Below, one piece after another: positions 20,619-30,392 of a DNA stretch of 64,000 bases (position 1 is the first letter of the stretch; each line of letters begins with the position of its first letter). The DNA is taken from the NCBI GenBank assembly GCA_030038275.1, contig JASHPG010000119.1:53649-117648 (forward strand), written 5' to 3'. The position numbers were made by a program, and so were the translations under genes. Origin of the DNA: Candidatus Acidiferrales bacterium. Lineage in GTDB: Bacteria > Acidobacteriota > Terriglobia > Acidiferrales > UBA7541. The notes under the pieces are model-generated. The model was not told the origin of the DNA, made no database searches, and saw nothing but the letters and a program-made list of their open reading frames with translations.

Positions 20619-21683
20619 CTACCGACGTCCCGCAAAGCCAAACGCGCCCGAGTAAAATCCTCCACCGCGCGTGCCGAAATTCACGCCCGGCGCGGCGCTG
20701 CGTCCATGGAAAGCACGGTCCGCGTGTGGCGTACGCACGACACCGTGCAGGCCCCAACTGCGGAACCCTCGATTGAAGTCGCGAGTCTGGCCACCTTCAA
20801 CGGCGTAAGGAGCACGGGCAACGTATCGAGGGGAATAGAAACCCCATCCGAAGGGGCTATAGAGCACGCCTCCGCCGGGGATGAACGTGTACGACATGAA
20901 ATACGGATTCCAATACCAGCCCGGCCCATACCAGCCCCACGCTGGACCCCATCCGGGGCCCCACCAGCCTGGACCATACCAGCCGTTGAAGTACGGCGCC
21001 TCGTTCACATTGGCTTCGGCCAGGTATTGAGAGCGGAGCTTGCTCCAACTGTAAAGCGGATTCTGCTTCTCATACTCGCCTACATCAAATTTTACCGCTT
21101 TCAGCTTTGCCGTTTCCGGGAAGATCCCCACCTGTTGGCCTGGGTTTAGGCGAATATGGTAATCGTTGCGGAGAACAACTGCTTGCCCCTTCAGCACGCG
21201 AATCAGGCCCTGCAGAGGGACAAAGTCGTAGAAGCCGGTGTGGACGAGATAGGCAGTCGCATCGCCGATTTGAATCATCAAGTTGTTCTGCGAGTGGTAT
21301 TCGTCCACTTCGGCAGTCGCTTCACCGGTGTCTATTTTCACCTTGGTGTCAGTCAGGCTCGGAGAAATCATCGTAACGGACGTGTCTTGGCCGATTCTCA
21401 GAAACACACCTGGAGTTAGAAGCATCTCCACCCGGCCGTTCTCGGTGTTCAAGGTTTGGCCCGATTCAAGCTGAACCTTGCCAACCGATGCGGAACTGAG
21501 CGTTTCGTTACCGATTTTTGCTTGTCCTTCGACGTAGTTGAGGGTGCCGGGACCTGCGGTCGCAGGATTCTGCGATGGGGCTGGCGATGCCGAACTCTGG
21601 CCCCATGCTGGAAAGGAGATAAGGGCGGCAAGCGCCAGGCACCCAATGAATCTTGTTGTGATTTTCGATTTCGGAAAACGCAT
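20619..21683 (-). CDS. FecR-like domain protein with Gly/Trp/Tyr/Pro-rich C-terminus
   Basis: Signal peptide; VQLESGQTLNTENGRVEMLLTPGVFLRIGQDTSVTM; C-terminal YFNGWYGPGWWGPGWGPAWGWYGPGWYWNPYF. Confidence 0.75.
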   Translation of the reverse strand: MRFPKSKITTRFIGCLALAALISFPAWGQSSASPAPSQNPATAGPGTLNYVEGQAKIGNETLSSASVGKVQLESGQTLNTENGRVEMLLTPGVFLRIGQDTSVTMISPSLTDTKVKIDTGEATAEVDEYHSQNNLMIQIGDATAYLVHTGFYDFVPLQGLIRVLKGQAVVLRNDYHIRLNPGQQVGIFPETAKLKAVKFDVGEYEKQNPLYSWSKLRSQYLAEANVNEAPYFNGWYGPGWWGPGWGPAWGWYGPGWYWNPYFMSYTFIPGGGVLYSPFGWGFYSPRYVARAPYAVEGGQTRDFNRGFRSWGLHGVVRTPHADRAFHGRSAAPGVNFGTRGGGFYSGAFGFAGRR

Positions 21684-21968
21684 TTTGCAATTGCCTCTAC
21701 TCCATTAGACGCGCCAGGCGCATAGGCGATACCTGCGTAAGCCTCTCCAAATCATTAAGGTACGGACAACTCAGAAACAAAGCCATTAGTTTCCAGGGTA
21801 TTCGGCGCCTCCGGTTCACACCCGCAGCAATTCCCTTGCATCAGGGTTCAGCCACGTGTTAGTTTTAGCGAACAAAAAGCGAATATGAGTACTATGGGGT
21901 CAAAGTGCGCCGCTACGCAATCAGTTATTTCGGATATCAGCCGACGAGCGGCTTCTTTAGGAGGGTTA

Positions 21969-24509
21969 ATGGCGAGTTCCACACAGCGATTGGCGGTGAA
22001 GTCGCAGGCTACGCTGGACACGTTCCAGACCGCTCTTGCGTCGCTTGCGGCGAAATACCGAAGTGACGAAGTGCTGACGGCGATTCGACATATTCCCGCT
22101 CGCGAGGCACAGCTCCGGCCGATGCCGGAATGGGTTCTGCCAGAGCTAGCCGCAGCGTACCGGGCGAAAGGCATCGAGCAACTGTACTCGCACCAGGCCG
22201 CGGCAGCCGAGCTGGCGCGCGCCGGCACCGATTTCGTGGTGGTCACTCCGACGGCTTCGGGCAAGACGCTCTGCTACAACTTGCCCGTGTTAAACGCGGT
22301 GCTTGAAAACGCGGACACGCGCGCGCTGTATCTCTTCCCCACGAAGGCCCTGGCGCAGGACCAACTCGCTGAATTGCACGATTTGGCCGCGAGGCTTGAC
22401 GACCGCTTCGGTGTCTTCACATACGACGGCGACACGCCCAGCGACGCGCGTAAGGCGATTCGCGAGCGCGGGCACGTGATCCTGACGAATCCGGATATGC
22501 TGCACACGGGAATCCTGCCGCACCACACGAAGTGGATGCGGCTGTTCGAAAACCTGCGCTACATCGTGCTTGACGAGCTGCACACGTATCGCGGGGTTTT
22601 CGGCAGCCATCTGGCGAACGTGCTGCGCAGGTTACGGCGAATCGCGGAATTTTATGGATCGCGGCCGCAGTTCATTTGCTGTTCGGCGACGATTGCGAAT
22701 CCGGATGAGCTTGCCGCGCAATTGATCGAGCGGCCAGTGACGGCCATCGAAGAAAACGGCGCGCCCTCGTCGGAAAAACTGTTCGTTTTCTACAACCCGC
22801 CGATGATCGACCGCAACTTGGGCATCCGGCGCAGCTATCTGAACGAAACCACTCGCGTGGCGAAGGAACTGCTGGCGCGCAAGCTGCAGACCATCGTGTT
22901 TGCGAACAGCCGTCTGCATACGGAAGTGCTGCTCACATATTTGCAGCAAGCGAATCCACCACAAATCGGCGCGCCGGAACCGATCCAGGGCTATCGCGGC
23001 GGGTATCTGCCGGGCGAACGGCGCGAAATCGAGCGCGGCCTGCGCGAAGGGCGCGTGCGCGGCGTGGTGGCAACGAACGCGCTGGAATTGGGCATCGATA
23101 TCGGCTCTTTGGACGCGTGCGTGATGGCCGGCTACGCGGGTTCGATCGCGTCCACTTGGCAGCGCGCGGGACGCGCCGGGCGCCGCAGCGGAACTTCGTG
23201 CGCCGTGCTGGTGGCTTCATCCGCGCCGCTCGATCAATTCATCGTGCAGCATCCGGATTATTTTTTCAGCCGCTCGCCGGAGCACGCCTACATCCAGCCG
23301 GACAATCTGGAAATTCTGGTGAATCATTTGAAATGCGCGGCCTTCGAGCTGCCAATCGCACCCGACGAACGATTCGGCGGCGTGGACGTGGAGCAGCTTT
23401 GCGCGCGGCTGGGTGAAGCCGGATATCTGCATCGCAGCGGCGGCAATTGGCACTGGGTTCAGGAAGCGTATCCGGCGGACACGGTGAGCTTGCGATCGGT
23501 CACGTCCGATAATTTCGTGATCATCGACACGAAAGGCAACGATCGCGGCGAGCCGGAAGTGATCGGTGAAGTGGATTTTTCGGCGGCGCTGACGACGGTG
23601 CACCCCAAGGCGATCTACCTGCACCAGGGCCAGCAGTATCACGTGGACCGGCTGGATTTCGAGCAGCGGAAGGCGTACGTGAAGCCCGTGGATGTGGATT
23701 ACTACACGGACGCGATCCGCTACACGCAGGTGCGGGTGCTGGAAATTGCAGAGGAAGAAAGCATCGCCGAGTTGTGGGCGGCAGAGAAGCGCGAGATCAC
23801 GGCTTCAGGGAATAAAACCTCCCATAGGGGCGACCCGGCTATGGCGGGCTTAAAAGCCCGCCCTTCCATTGAAAATCATTCTAACGATGGATTTTGGGCG
23901 GCGAAAGCGCATGGAGATGTGCTGGTGCGGTCGCAAGTGATTGGATTCAAGAAGATCAAATTCTTCACGAACGAAAACGTCGGCGACGGAAAGCTGGAGC
24001 TGCCCGAAAACGAAATGCACACAACGGCATTCTGGATCACGCTGGAGCGGCCGCTGCTTGCGAGCTTGCCCTTTGCGCTGTCGGAGCGTCAGACCGGAAT
24101 TTTGGGGCTGCTCTACGCGCTCGAATCGATGGCTTCCCTTCTGCTGATGTGCGACCGGCGCGACCTGGGAACGGCAGTGAGAGAACGCCCGCCGAGCCCG
24201 GGAGTGGAGACGGAATGGAATGAGGCGCCGCCGTCGATGACCGATCTGGACAACGTGAAAGAGTTCTTCGAGCCGAATCTGTATCTGTACGACGCGTATC
24301 CCGGAGGGATCGGCTTCAGCGAGCCGCTCTATCGAGCGCACGATCTGCTGCTGCGGCGCACGAAGGAAATGATCGATGCGTGCCCGTGCGAGAGCGGGTG
24401 CCCATCGTGTGTTGGGCCAGCCGGCGAAAAAAGCGAGCGCACAAAGGAAGCGGCGCTGGCCATTCTGGAACGATTGTGCGCCGCAAATCGAGCTGCGAGC
24501 GCGGCATGA
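21969..24509 (+). CDS. DEAD/DEAH-box helicase with DUF1998-like C-terminus (YprA/MrfA-like)
   Basis: VVTPTASGKTLCYNLPVLNAV, VILTNPDMLH, YIVLDELHTYRG, FICCSATIANP, ALELGIDIGSLDACVMAGYAGSIASTWQRAGRAGR, CPCESGCPSCVGP; start at MASSTQRL is a choice (ORF open from 21885). Confidence 0.9.
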   Translation: MASSTQRLAVKSQATLDTFQTALASLAAKYRSDEVLTAIRHIPAREAQLRPMPEWVLPELAAAYRAKGIEQLYSHQAAAAELARAGTDFVVVTPTASGKTLCYNLPVLNAVLENADTRALYLFPTKALAQDQLAELHDLAARLDDRFGVFTYDGDTPSDARKAIRERGHVILTNPDMLHTGILPHHTKWMRLFENLRYIVLDELHTYRGVFGSHLANVLRRLRRIAEFYGSRPQFICCSATIANPDELAAQLIERPVTAIEENGAPSSEKLFVFYNPPMIDRNLGIRRSYLNETTRVAKELLARKLQTIVFANSRLHTEVLLTYLQQANPPQIGAPEPIQGYRGGYLPGERREIERGLREGRVRGVVATNALELGIDIGSLDACVMAGYAGSIASTWQRAGRAGRRSGTSCAVLVASSAPLDQFIVQHPDYFFSRSPEHAYIQPDNLEILVNHLKCAAFELPIAPDERFGGVDVEQLCARLGEAGYLHRSGGNWHWVQEAYPADTVSLRSVTSDNFVIIDTKGNDRGEPEVIGEVDFSAALTTVHPKAIYLHQGQQYHVDRLDFEQRKAYVKPVDVDYYTDAIRYTQVRVLEIAEEESIAELWAAEKREITASGNKTSHRGDPAMAGLKARPSIENHSNDGFWAAKAHGDVLVRSQVIGFKKIKFFTNENVGDGKLELPENEMHTTAFWITLERPLLASLPFALSERQTGILGLLYALESMASLLLMCDRRDLGTAVRERPPSPGVETEWNEAPPSMTDLDNVKEFFEPNLYLYDAYPGGIGFSEPLYRAHDLLLRRTKEMIDACPCESGCPSCVGPAGEKSERTKEAALAILERLCAANRAASAA
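23810..23880 (+). repeat. REP-like palindromic element inserted in frame within the helicase gene
   Basis: aaacctcccataggggcgacccggctatggcgggcttaaaagcccgcccttccattg; hairpin ggcgggctt/aagcccgcc. Confidence 0.55.
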
Positions 24510-25810
24510 GTCAGGCGCGCGACCCATTTTCGGAATTATCCGCTCTGAAACCGGCAGCGCGACGCGCAAGATTGGCTCCGCTGGAAGCGGAGAGTATCCG
24601 TGGGATCGCTCCGGACGTTCCGCTGGGCGCGGAACGACTGGCGCAGATTCTAGGCGCTTCGCCGCGAAACAATCGTTTCGGCGAACATTTGGGGTTGCGC
24701 CGATGGTTTTCGGAACAGCCGGGAACCGGCAATGATTTGGGTGCGCCGGATAGCGAGATCGACGCCGGCGCACTTCGACTGATCGCTCCCGATGCTGCGA
24801 AAGAGGTTGCCGATCCACAGCAGTGGCTTTTTCTCGATACGGAAACGACCGGCATGTCCGCGGGATCGGGAACGTACGCGTTTCTGGTGGGCATCGCGTG
24901 GTGGGACGCGGGCGGACTGGAAGTAGAGCAGCTCTTTATGCGCGAGCACAGCGAGGAACATTCGCTACTGCTGGCGCTCGCGGAGCGTATGGCCGAGCGC
25001 CGCGTGCTGGTGACGTTCAACGGGAAATCTTTCGATTGGCCGTTGCTCGAAACCCGCTACCGCATGACGCGAACGATCAAGCCACCAACGCCGCGCGCGC
25101 ATCTCGATTTTCTGCACCCGGCGCGCACTTTGTGGCGGCTGCGGCTCGGGTCCGCGCGGCTGCCGGAACTGGAACGCCACGTACTCGGATGGGACCGCGG
25201 AGTGGACGTGATGTCCGAGCTGATCCCTTCGATGTACTTCGGCTTTTTGCGCGGCGGAGCACCGGAGCCGCTGGTCCCGATCTTTCATCACAATCAGATG
25301 GACCTGCGCGGGCTGGCCGCGCTCGCCACGCGAGTTGTGAAGCTGCTGGCCAATCCAGAACAGCACGGACAGGACGCGCTCGAGCTGTTTGGCGTCTCGC
25401 GGATTTGCGAGCGGCGTGGCGATGCTCGGGCGCGCGATTTGTACGAGCGATCCGTCAACGGCAATCTTCCAGAGGAAACGGAGCGGAAAGCGCGGCGGTC
25501 GCTGGCGCTCTTTGCAAAACGCGCAAGCGAACATAGCCAAGCAGAACAGCTGTGGGCGAGGATGTTGGGCAGTTCGCGCGAAGGGCTTGACGCCTACGAA
25601 CAGCTCGCGATTCACTACGAGCGGCGCACGCGCGATTGTCAAAGAGCCGCGGCGCTGGTGCGCGAGGCGCTGGCGATGCTTCGGAAATCGAATCGGCTCG
25701 GCGCGATCCAACCGGGCATACATGGAAGGTACAAGCTGCGTTTCCAGCGCCGTTTGTCCCGCCTGGAACGCCGCATCCGGCGCGAGCCGGCGCCGCTTTC
25801 GTTCGCGTAA
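24506..25810 (+). CDS. RNase H-like exonuclease with TPR-like C-terminus (YprB/MrfB-like)
   Basis: QWLFLDTETTGMSAGSGTYAFLVGIAWW...LVTFNGKSFDWPLLETRYRM...HLDFLHPARTLWRLRLGSARLPELERHVLGWDRG; ATGA overlap with helicase. Confidence 0.85.
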   Translation: MSQARDPFSELSALKPAARRARLAPLEAESIRGIAPDVPLGAERLAQILGASPRNNRFGEHLGLRRWFSEQPGTGNDLGAPDSEIDAGALRLIAPDAAKEVADPQQWLFLDTETTGMSAGSGTYAFLVGIAWWDAGGLEVEQLFMREHSEEHSLLLALAERMAERRVLVTFNGKSFDWPLLETRYRMTRTIKPPTPRAHLDFLHPARTLWRLRLGSARLPELERHVLGWDRGVDVMSELIPSMYFGFLRGGAPEPLVPIFHHNQMDLRGLAALATRVVKLLANPEQHGQDALELFGVSRICERRGDARARDLYERSVNGNLPEETERKARRSLALFAKRASEHSQAEQLWARMLGSSREGLDAYEQLAIHYERRTRDCQRAAALVREALAMLRKSNRLGAIQPGIHGRYKLRFQRRLSRLERRIRREPAPLSFA

Positions 25811-25831
25811 AATTCGGAGTGAACGCCCGGG

Positions 25832-26521
25832 CTATTCCTTTACCGGACGCTCCACGCCGATATGCGTCGCCGGTTCGTTGAAGACGCGAACGCCGCTGAG
25901 CCGCGATGCATCGACGAGCCGCTGCAACTCCGGAAGAATGTATGCCGCGCGAATAGACGCCTCGTAAAGCTCGCGCATTTTGCCTGCGTAGTAGCGCCCG
26001 TGGCGGCGAACGTGCCAATCATGCGCCAGACGATTCGGGCGGCGGAGATCGCGCAACAGCAGCGCGCCGTGCGGCTTCACGAGACGCGCAATCTCGGCGA
26101 GCAGGCGCTCCGGCTCCGCCATGTGGTGCAGCACGGAATTGCAGACGACGAGGTCGAAGGTCGCGTCCGGGTACGGCAACGCATTGGCGTCCGCAATCTG
26201 GAATTCCACACGGCCCGCCAATTCCGGTCCCGCGGCCGCGAGATTCGCCACCGCCTCAGCGATCATGTGCGAAGAGCGGTCCACGGCCACGAATTTCCAT
26301 CGAGTGAGGATGCGCGCAAGTTTGACGACGATCTGTCCTGGACCGGCGCCGATATCGAGCGCGCGGCCACGTTCGCGGCGATTGACGAGGCGCAAAGCGT
26401 GGGCAACAAAGGTATCATCGATTTTGTTTAGATATTTCTGCGCGGCTGCCGACGAATAGGCTTCCACTTCGCCTGAGTCGTCCATCGCCTCCGGTTCGGG
26501 GATTCGTTGAGATTCAAACAT
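25832..26521 (-). CDS. Class I SAM-dependent methyltransferase
   Basis: RALDIGAGPGQIVVKLARILTRWKFVAVDRS...LPYPDATFDLVVCNSVLHHMAEPERLLAEIARLVKPHGALLLRDLRRP. Confidence 0.85.
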   Translation of the reverse strand: MFESQRIPEPEAMDDSGEVEAYSSAAAQKYLNKIDDTFVAHALRLVNRRERGRALDIGAGPGQIVVKLARILTRWKFVAVDRSSHMIAEAVANLAAAGPELAGRVEFQIADANALPYPDATFDLVVCNSVLHHMAEPERLLAEIARLVKPHGALLLRDLRRPNRLAHDWHVRRHGRYYAGKMRELYEASIRAAYILPELQRLVDASRLSGVRVFNEPATHIGVERPVKE

Positions 26522-26531
26522 TGGCACGCAG

Positions 26532-28118
26532 TTATTCCCCGGTATCACCTGGCTGAGAGTTCATGTTCGCGCGGCCGGATGTGGCGAGTGGCACATTTAC
26601 GCGCGGCAGCGTGTTCGCGGAGCTTGCAGCCGCGGCGTTGGCATCCGGCGCGGAGGACCAGCCAATTGCCCGGTCCACGGAATCAAACGTGCTACGCGCA
26701 GCGCTCTCCACGTCGAGACACTCGGCCGCGACGCAGCGCAGATACACGCCGCCCGCCGCGGTTTTGAATTGCAAGAATTCGTGCTGGCTGAGAACACCCT
26801 CCGGCGATGGATATTTTTTCTCAAGCGCTTCGCTAAACTCGTTGAAGAATCGCTCGGCGCGGTCGCTGCTGTCGAGCGTCAGCAGAAAAACGAGCGGCGT
26901 CTGGCCAGTGCGCGAATCCTCGAACACCGCGTAACGGTCGCCCGCCCAAGCCGACGCTATCGCTTCCGCGCGTACTTGCCCAAGAAATTGCTTGAGCACT
27001 TCCTGCAGTCCGAACTCTCCCATCACATTTTCTTCGAGCAGCTTCCAATCGCGCGGCACTACGTGCTTCCATTTGGGAAGCTTGACCGGCACGGGCTTGA
27101 CTCCCTTGAGATAAAGACCGGGGTGCATGATCTGCTGAGTGGAAACCGGAGGATTCTCGAACAATAGCTTGAGATCGGCCCATCCGGCGTGCGCCTTCAA
27201 AAATTGCTGAGAAAATTCCGCGCCTTCGAGATACGGAAACATCAACGAGTCCTGAACGTATTGCGGCGCCTTGGCGAGAATGGGATCCTTGGTCACGCTC
27301 CCCATAACTCCGGCTCCGATAAGATCGGACATGTCCGGCAGATCGCGAATGCCAACGTGCTGATCGCGAAGAGTGTAATCAACCATGGCCGCCAGCGCGC
27401 TACCTTCGCTGACGGACTCGCGAGCGAGCTCCGCGTCATCGTTGGACCGGGCGGCTTTGATCCAGGATTCGATGTGAAACGATTGATCTTCCAGCGCATG
27501 AGTAAGCTCGTGGGCCATCACTTCGCGCTGATCGTCAATCGGTATCCAATCGGCGATGTAGAACTCCTTGGCCTTCGGATCGTACATTCCGGCGACTTGA
27601 TCGGTGAGCAGGTCGATCATGAATGAATCGAGCGGGAAATTTTTCGGAATGAGGCCAAAGGCTTCGAGTGACTTCTCGTCCGCGTAGCGCTGGGCGTCGC
27701 TTTCGCCGCCGTTCTCTTCTTTCAGGAGGTACGCGCGTATCTCCTCGCGCGAGCGAAGACTTTTTTTAAGCGGCCGCTTGATCGGCAGGTCCAGAATCTG
27801 GCTCATTTGGGCGAGCACTTCGTCCGCTGCGGCCAGAAACGCCTGATTGGATTGCGGAGTGGATTGGTTCCCGGACGCAGCGCTACGAGGCGCAGCCGCG
27901 GTGGGATTCGCCGCACCTCGCGTGGCCGGCGGATTCGCGGATGGCGACGATTGTCGCGCCAATGCTGTGCTTGCGAAAGCGAGCGCAACTAACGCGGTCG
28001 CCGCCGCACCACGCCGCAAACAACGTGAAACCGTTCCGATGCGGCAATCGTCCCGATCCGTTCGCGTTCGCCGGCGCCCGGGCCGATCGGTCCCGAATCG
28101 TGCGAACTTACGGATCAT
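26532..28118 (-). CDS. Secreted putative metallopeptidase-like protein with HExxH motif
   Basis: Ala-rich leader; DDQREVMAHELTHALEDQSFHIESWIKAARSNDDAELARESVSEGSALAAMVDY. Confidence 0.6.
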   Translation of the reverse strand: MIRKFARFGTDRPGRRRTRTDRDDCRIGTVSRCLRRGAAATALVALAFASTALARQSSPSANPPATRGAANPTAAAPRSAASGNQSTPQSNQAFLAAADEVLAQMSQILDLPIKRPLKKSLRSREEIRAYLLKEENGGESDAQRYADEKSLEAFGLIPKNFPLDSFMIDLLTDQVAGMYDPKAKEFYIADWIPIDDQREVMAHELTHALEDQSFHIESWIKAARSNDDAELARESVSEGSALAAMVDYTLRDQHVGIRDLPDMSDLIGAGVMGSVTKDPILAKAPQYVQDSLMFPYLEGAEFSQQFLKAHAGWADLKLLFENPPVSTQQIMHPGLYLKGVKPVPVKLPKWKHVVPRDWKLLEENVMGEFGLQEVLKQFLGQVRAEAIASAWAGDRYAVFEDSRTGQTPLVFLLTLDSSDRAERFFNEFSEALEKKYPSPEGVLSQHEFLQFKTAAGGVYLRCVAAECLDVESAARSTFDSVDRAIGWSSAPDANAAAASSANTLPRVNVPLATSGRANMNSQPGDTGE

Positions 28119-30319
28119 TGCGGGCCGAACGCCAGCAAAACATTCCCTGGCATTGCGTAAATGGAGCCATACCCGGAATCGACAAAAACCATTCCACCGG
28201 CGATGGCTGGCCCTCCTCCATCGATGGCGCCGCCATGCGCGGGAACGCCGTTGACTGTCTTAAACCGGCGCGCGGCGTCGAAATCCCATAAAATCTTGCC
28301 GTCGGCAGTCGAGTAGGCGCGCAGATGGCCGGAATCAGAGCCGGAAAACACCACGCCGGGCATCGCAGAAACGGCCTCGGATTGCGCGGGGCTGCACCGC
28401 GGCTCCGTGCAGCCGCTGGGAGGCGGAAGGGCCTTCCACAGCACATGGCCGTCACTCAGGTTCAACGCAAACATGCCGCCGCCGACTTTCGGATCTGGTA
28501 TGAGCCCTTGCGGCCCTTGCTTGAACGTTAGAGCTGAAAGCGCCGCCAAAACCGTGTCCGCGCTCGCCGCAGGTCCCCACTCGATGCCGCCGAGCGGACC
28601 GCCTGGGCCGATGGGCGTTTGCCAAAGAATTTTTCCATTGTCATCCGGGTCAAGGCCGAAAATGATCCCGGACTTCTGCGCCACGATGAGTACGCGTTTG
28701 CCATTCGGCAGACTGCGCAAAATCGGCGATGAGCCGAAATCCGAATCTGGCCCCTGCTTCGCGGGGCAATTCACCCGATCGCGGTAGCAACTGATGTTGT
28801 ACGTATCGTCCGGCGTTATCTGGCGCGACCAAACGATTTTGCCGCTCTTGAGGTCGATCGCAAGAATGGCGTCGCTCATGGGCGTGGCAGGATCGGAATA
28901 ATTGTTCCCCGCTCCGATGTAGAGCACACCGCGTTCGGCGTCGATCGTCGGCGTGGACCACAAGCCCCCACCGGAGGGGCCAAGCAACTGCGTTCCGACT
29001 TTGTTCTTATGCGTGGGTTGCGCGGACCTATCGATCGTGTACGTCTGCCATAAAATCCGCCCATTGTGCGAATCGAGCGCCACGATGAATCCTCGAAACG
29101 TGCAGCAGGGATAATGCGGGTCGGCCGCCATCCATTCTTCACGCGACGAGACTGGGACGTACAAAGTGCCTTCGTATAGCACCGGGGATCCGGTGATTCG
29201 CGCATAGGGATGCGTGCTGAGGCGCGTCTGCCACAGCGGACGGCCGGTTGCGGCGCTGACGGCGTACACATTCGCGCGAAGGTCGCCGAAATATGCGCGG
29301 CCCTCGGGCCCGATTGTAATTGCGGTGCGAACGCCGGCGCTGGCGTGAAAAGCCCAATACGTGCAGCCGGTCGAAGCATTCAGCGAATAGACTCCGCCAA
29401 GCGGCCCGCCGACAAATACGCGGCCGCCCACCACGGTCGGCTGTGAGTACGACGTAAAACCGCCGCGCAGTCCGAACGCCCATTTCAGCTTCAGATGCGG
29501 CACCTGATCGGTTGTGAGTGCCGCGTCGGCAGCGGATTGAAACCGAGCGTTGTCCAGACTCGCGCCCCAGCCATTCCACGACGGGCCGGAGAAGTTGGAG
29601 GGCGGCGCGCCGGAGCACTGATCCGCGGGATGTGCTATCGAGGGAGTTGCGCCTAATTTTTTTCCGGTGATGAACTCAGCGACCTCGACTCGCTGCTTCG
29701 GAGTCAGCCTGGATCCTTGGACGTGCATCGTGCCCGCGGAAAGCATATACACGATGTAATCGGGCGATGCCTGCTTCAGAACGTCGTGGTTCAGATAGGG
29801 AGGACCGCCCGCTTCGTGGCAGGTAGCGCAATAGGTGGCGTAAATTTCGCCGCCCGGCATCGCAGCGGCACTCGCTTCCGCGCCTTTTGCCGCCACAGGA
29901 TTACTAGAAAACGAAAGGATGTACGCCACGATTTCGCTGATCTGCGTCGGACTGTAGGTAGTATTGAACGCAGGCATGCCGGAGGTTGTCCGGCCTTCGG
30001 AGATGATAGTTTCCATCTGCTTTACGCTCAGCCCGAGATTCCGGAGACTAGGCGCCTGCGCCCCCAGCGCGCGCGAACCGTGGCAGAACGCGCAGGATTG
30101 GGCGTATAGCTTTTCGCCAGCCGCAGCGCTAGGGCCGAGCTTGCCAACAGACGCAGTGGCGACGGATTGCCGGGCGCTTGCGGGCTTAGCCGAGGCGACG
30201 ATCATCAGGCACGCGGACACCGCGACACCGAACAGAATCCCCAATCGTCCACTGGCGAAGGCTGGAGATGCGGATCGAGAGAAGTTGGAGTGCTTTGCGG
30301 CGAAGGGAGTGCGTATCAT
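28115..30319 (-). CDS. PQQ beta-propeller dehydrogenase with two N-terminal cytochrome c motifs (polyvinyl-alcohol-dehydrogenase-like)
   Basis: CAFCH and CATCH haem sites; NGWGASLDNARFQSAADAALTTDQVPHLKLKWAFGLRGGFTSYSQPTVVGGRVFVGGPLGGVYSLNASTG. Confidence 0.8.
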   Translation of the reverse strand: MIRTPFAAKHSNFSRSASPAFASGRLGILFGVAVSACLMIVASAKPASARQSVATASVGKLGPSAAAGEKLYAQSCAFCHGSRALGAQAPSLRNLGLSVKQMETIISEGRTTSGMPAFNTTYSPTQISEIVAYILSFSSNPVAAKGAEASAAAMPGGEIYATYCATCHEAGGPPYLNHDVLKQASPDYIVYMLSAGTMHVQGSRLTPKQRVEVAEFITGKKLGATPSIAHPADQCSGAPPSNFSGPSWNGWGASLDNARFQSAADAALTTDQVPHLKLKWAFGLRGGFTSYSQPTVVGGRVFVGGPLGGVYSLNASTGCTYWAFHASAGVRTAITIGPEGRAYFGDLRANVYAVSAATGRPLWQTRLSTHPYARITGSPVLYEGTLYVPVSSREEWMAADPHYPCCTFRGFIVALDSHNGRILWQTYTIDRSAQPTHKNKVGTQLLGPSGGGLWSTPTIDAERGVLYIGAGNNYSDPATPMSDAILAIDLKSGKIVWSRQITPDDTYNISCYRDRVNCPAKQGPDSDFGSSPILRSLPNGKRVLIVAQKSGIIFGLDPDDNGKILWQTPIGPGGPLGGIEWGPAASADTVLAALSALTFKQGPQGLIPDPKVGGGMFALNLSDGHVLWKALPPPSGCTEPRCSPAQSEAVSAMPGVVFSGSDSGHLRAYSTADGKILWDFDAARRFKTVNGVPAHGGAIDGGGPAIAGGMVFVDSGYGSIYAMPGNVLLAFGPQ

Positions 30320-30392
30320 ATATGAAATTGCGCAGCCAGAATGCGGCGAAATCCGTCGAACCGCAAGAGGTAGTTTGCGAAAGAACGCAAGG

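Noticed and set aside
23850-24818. 322-aa reverse ORF over the helicase/nuclease junction
   Set aside because: Antisense shadow with no recognisable domain
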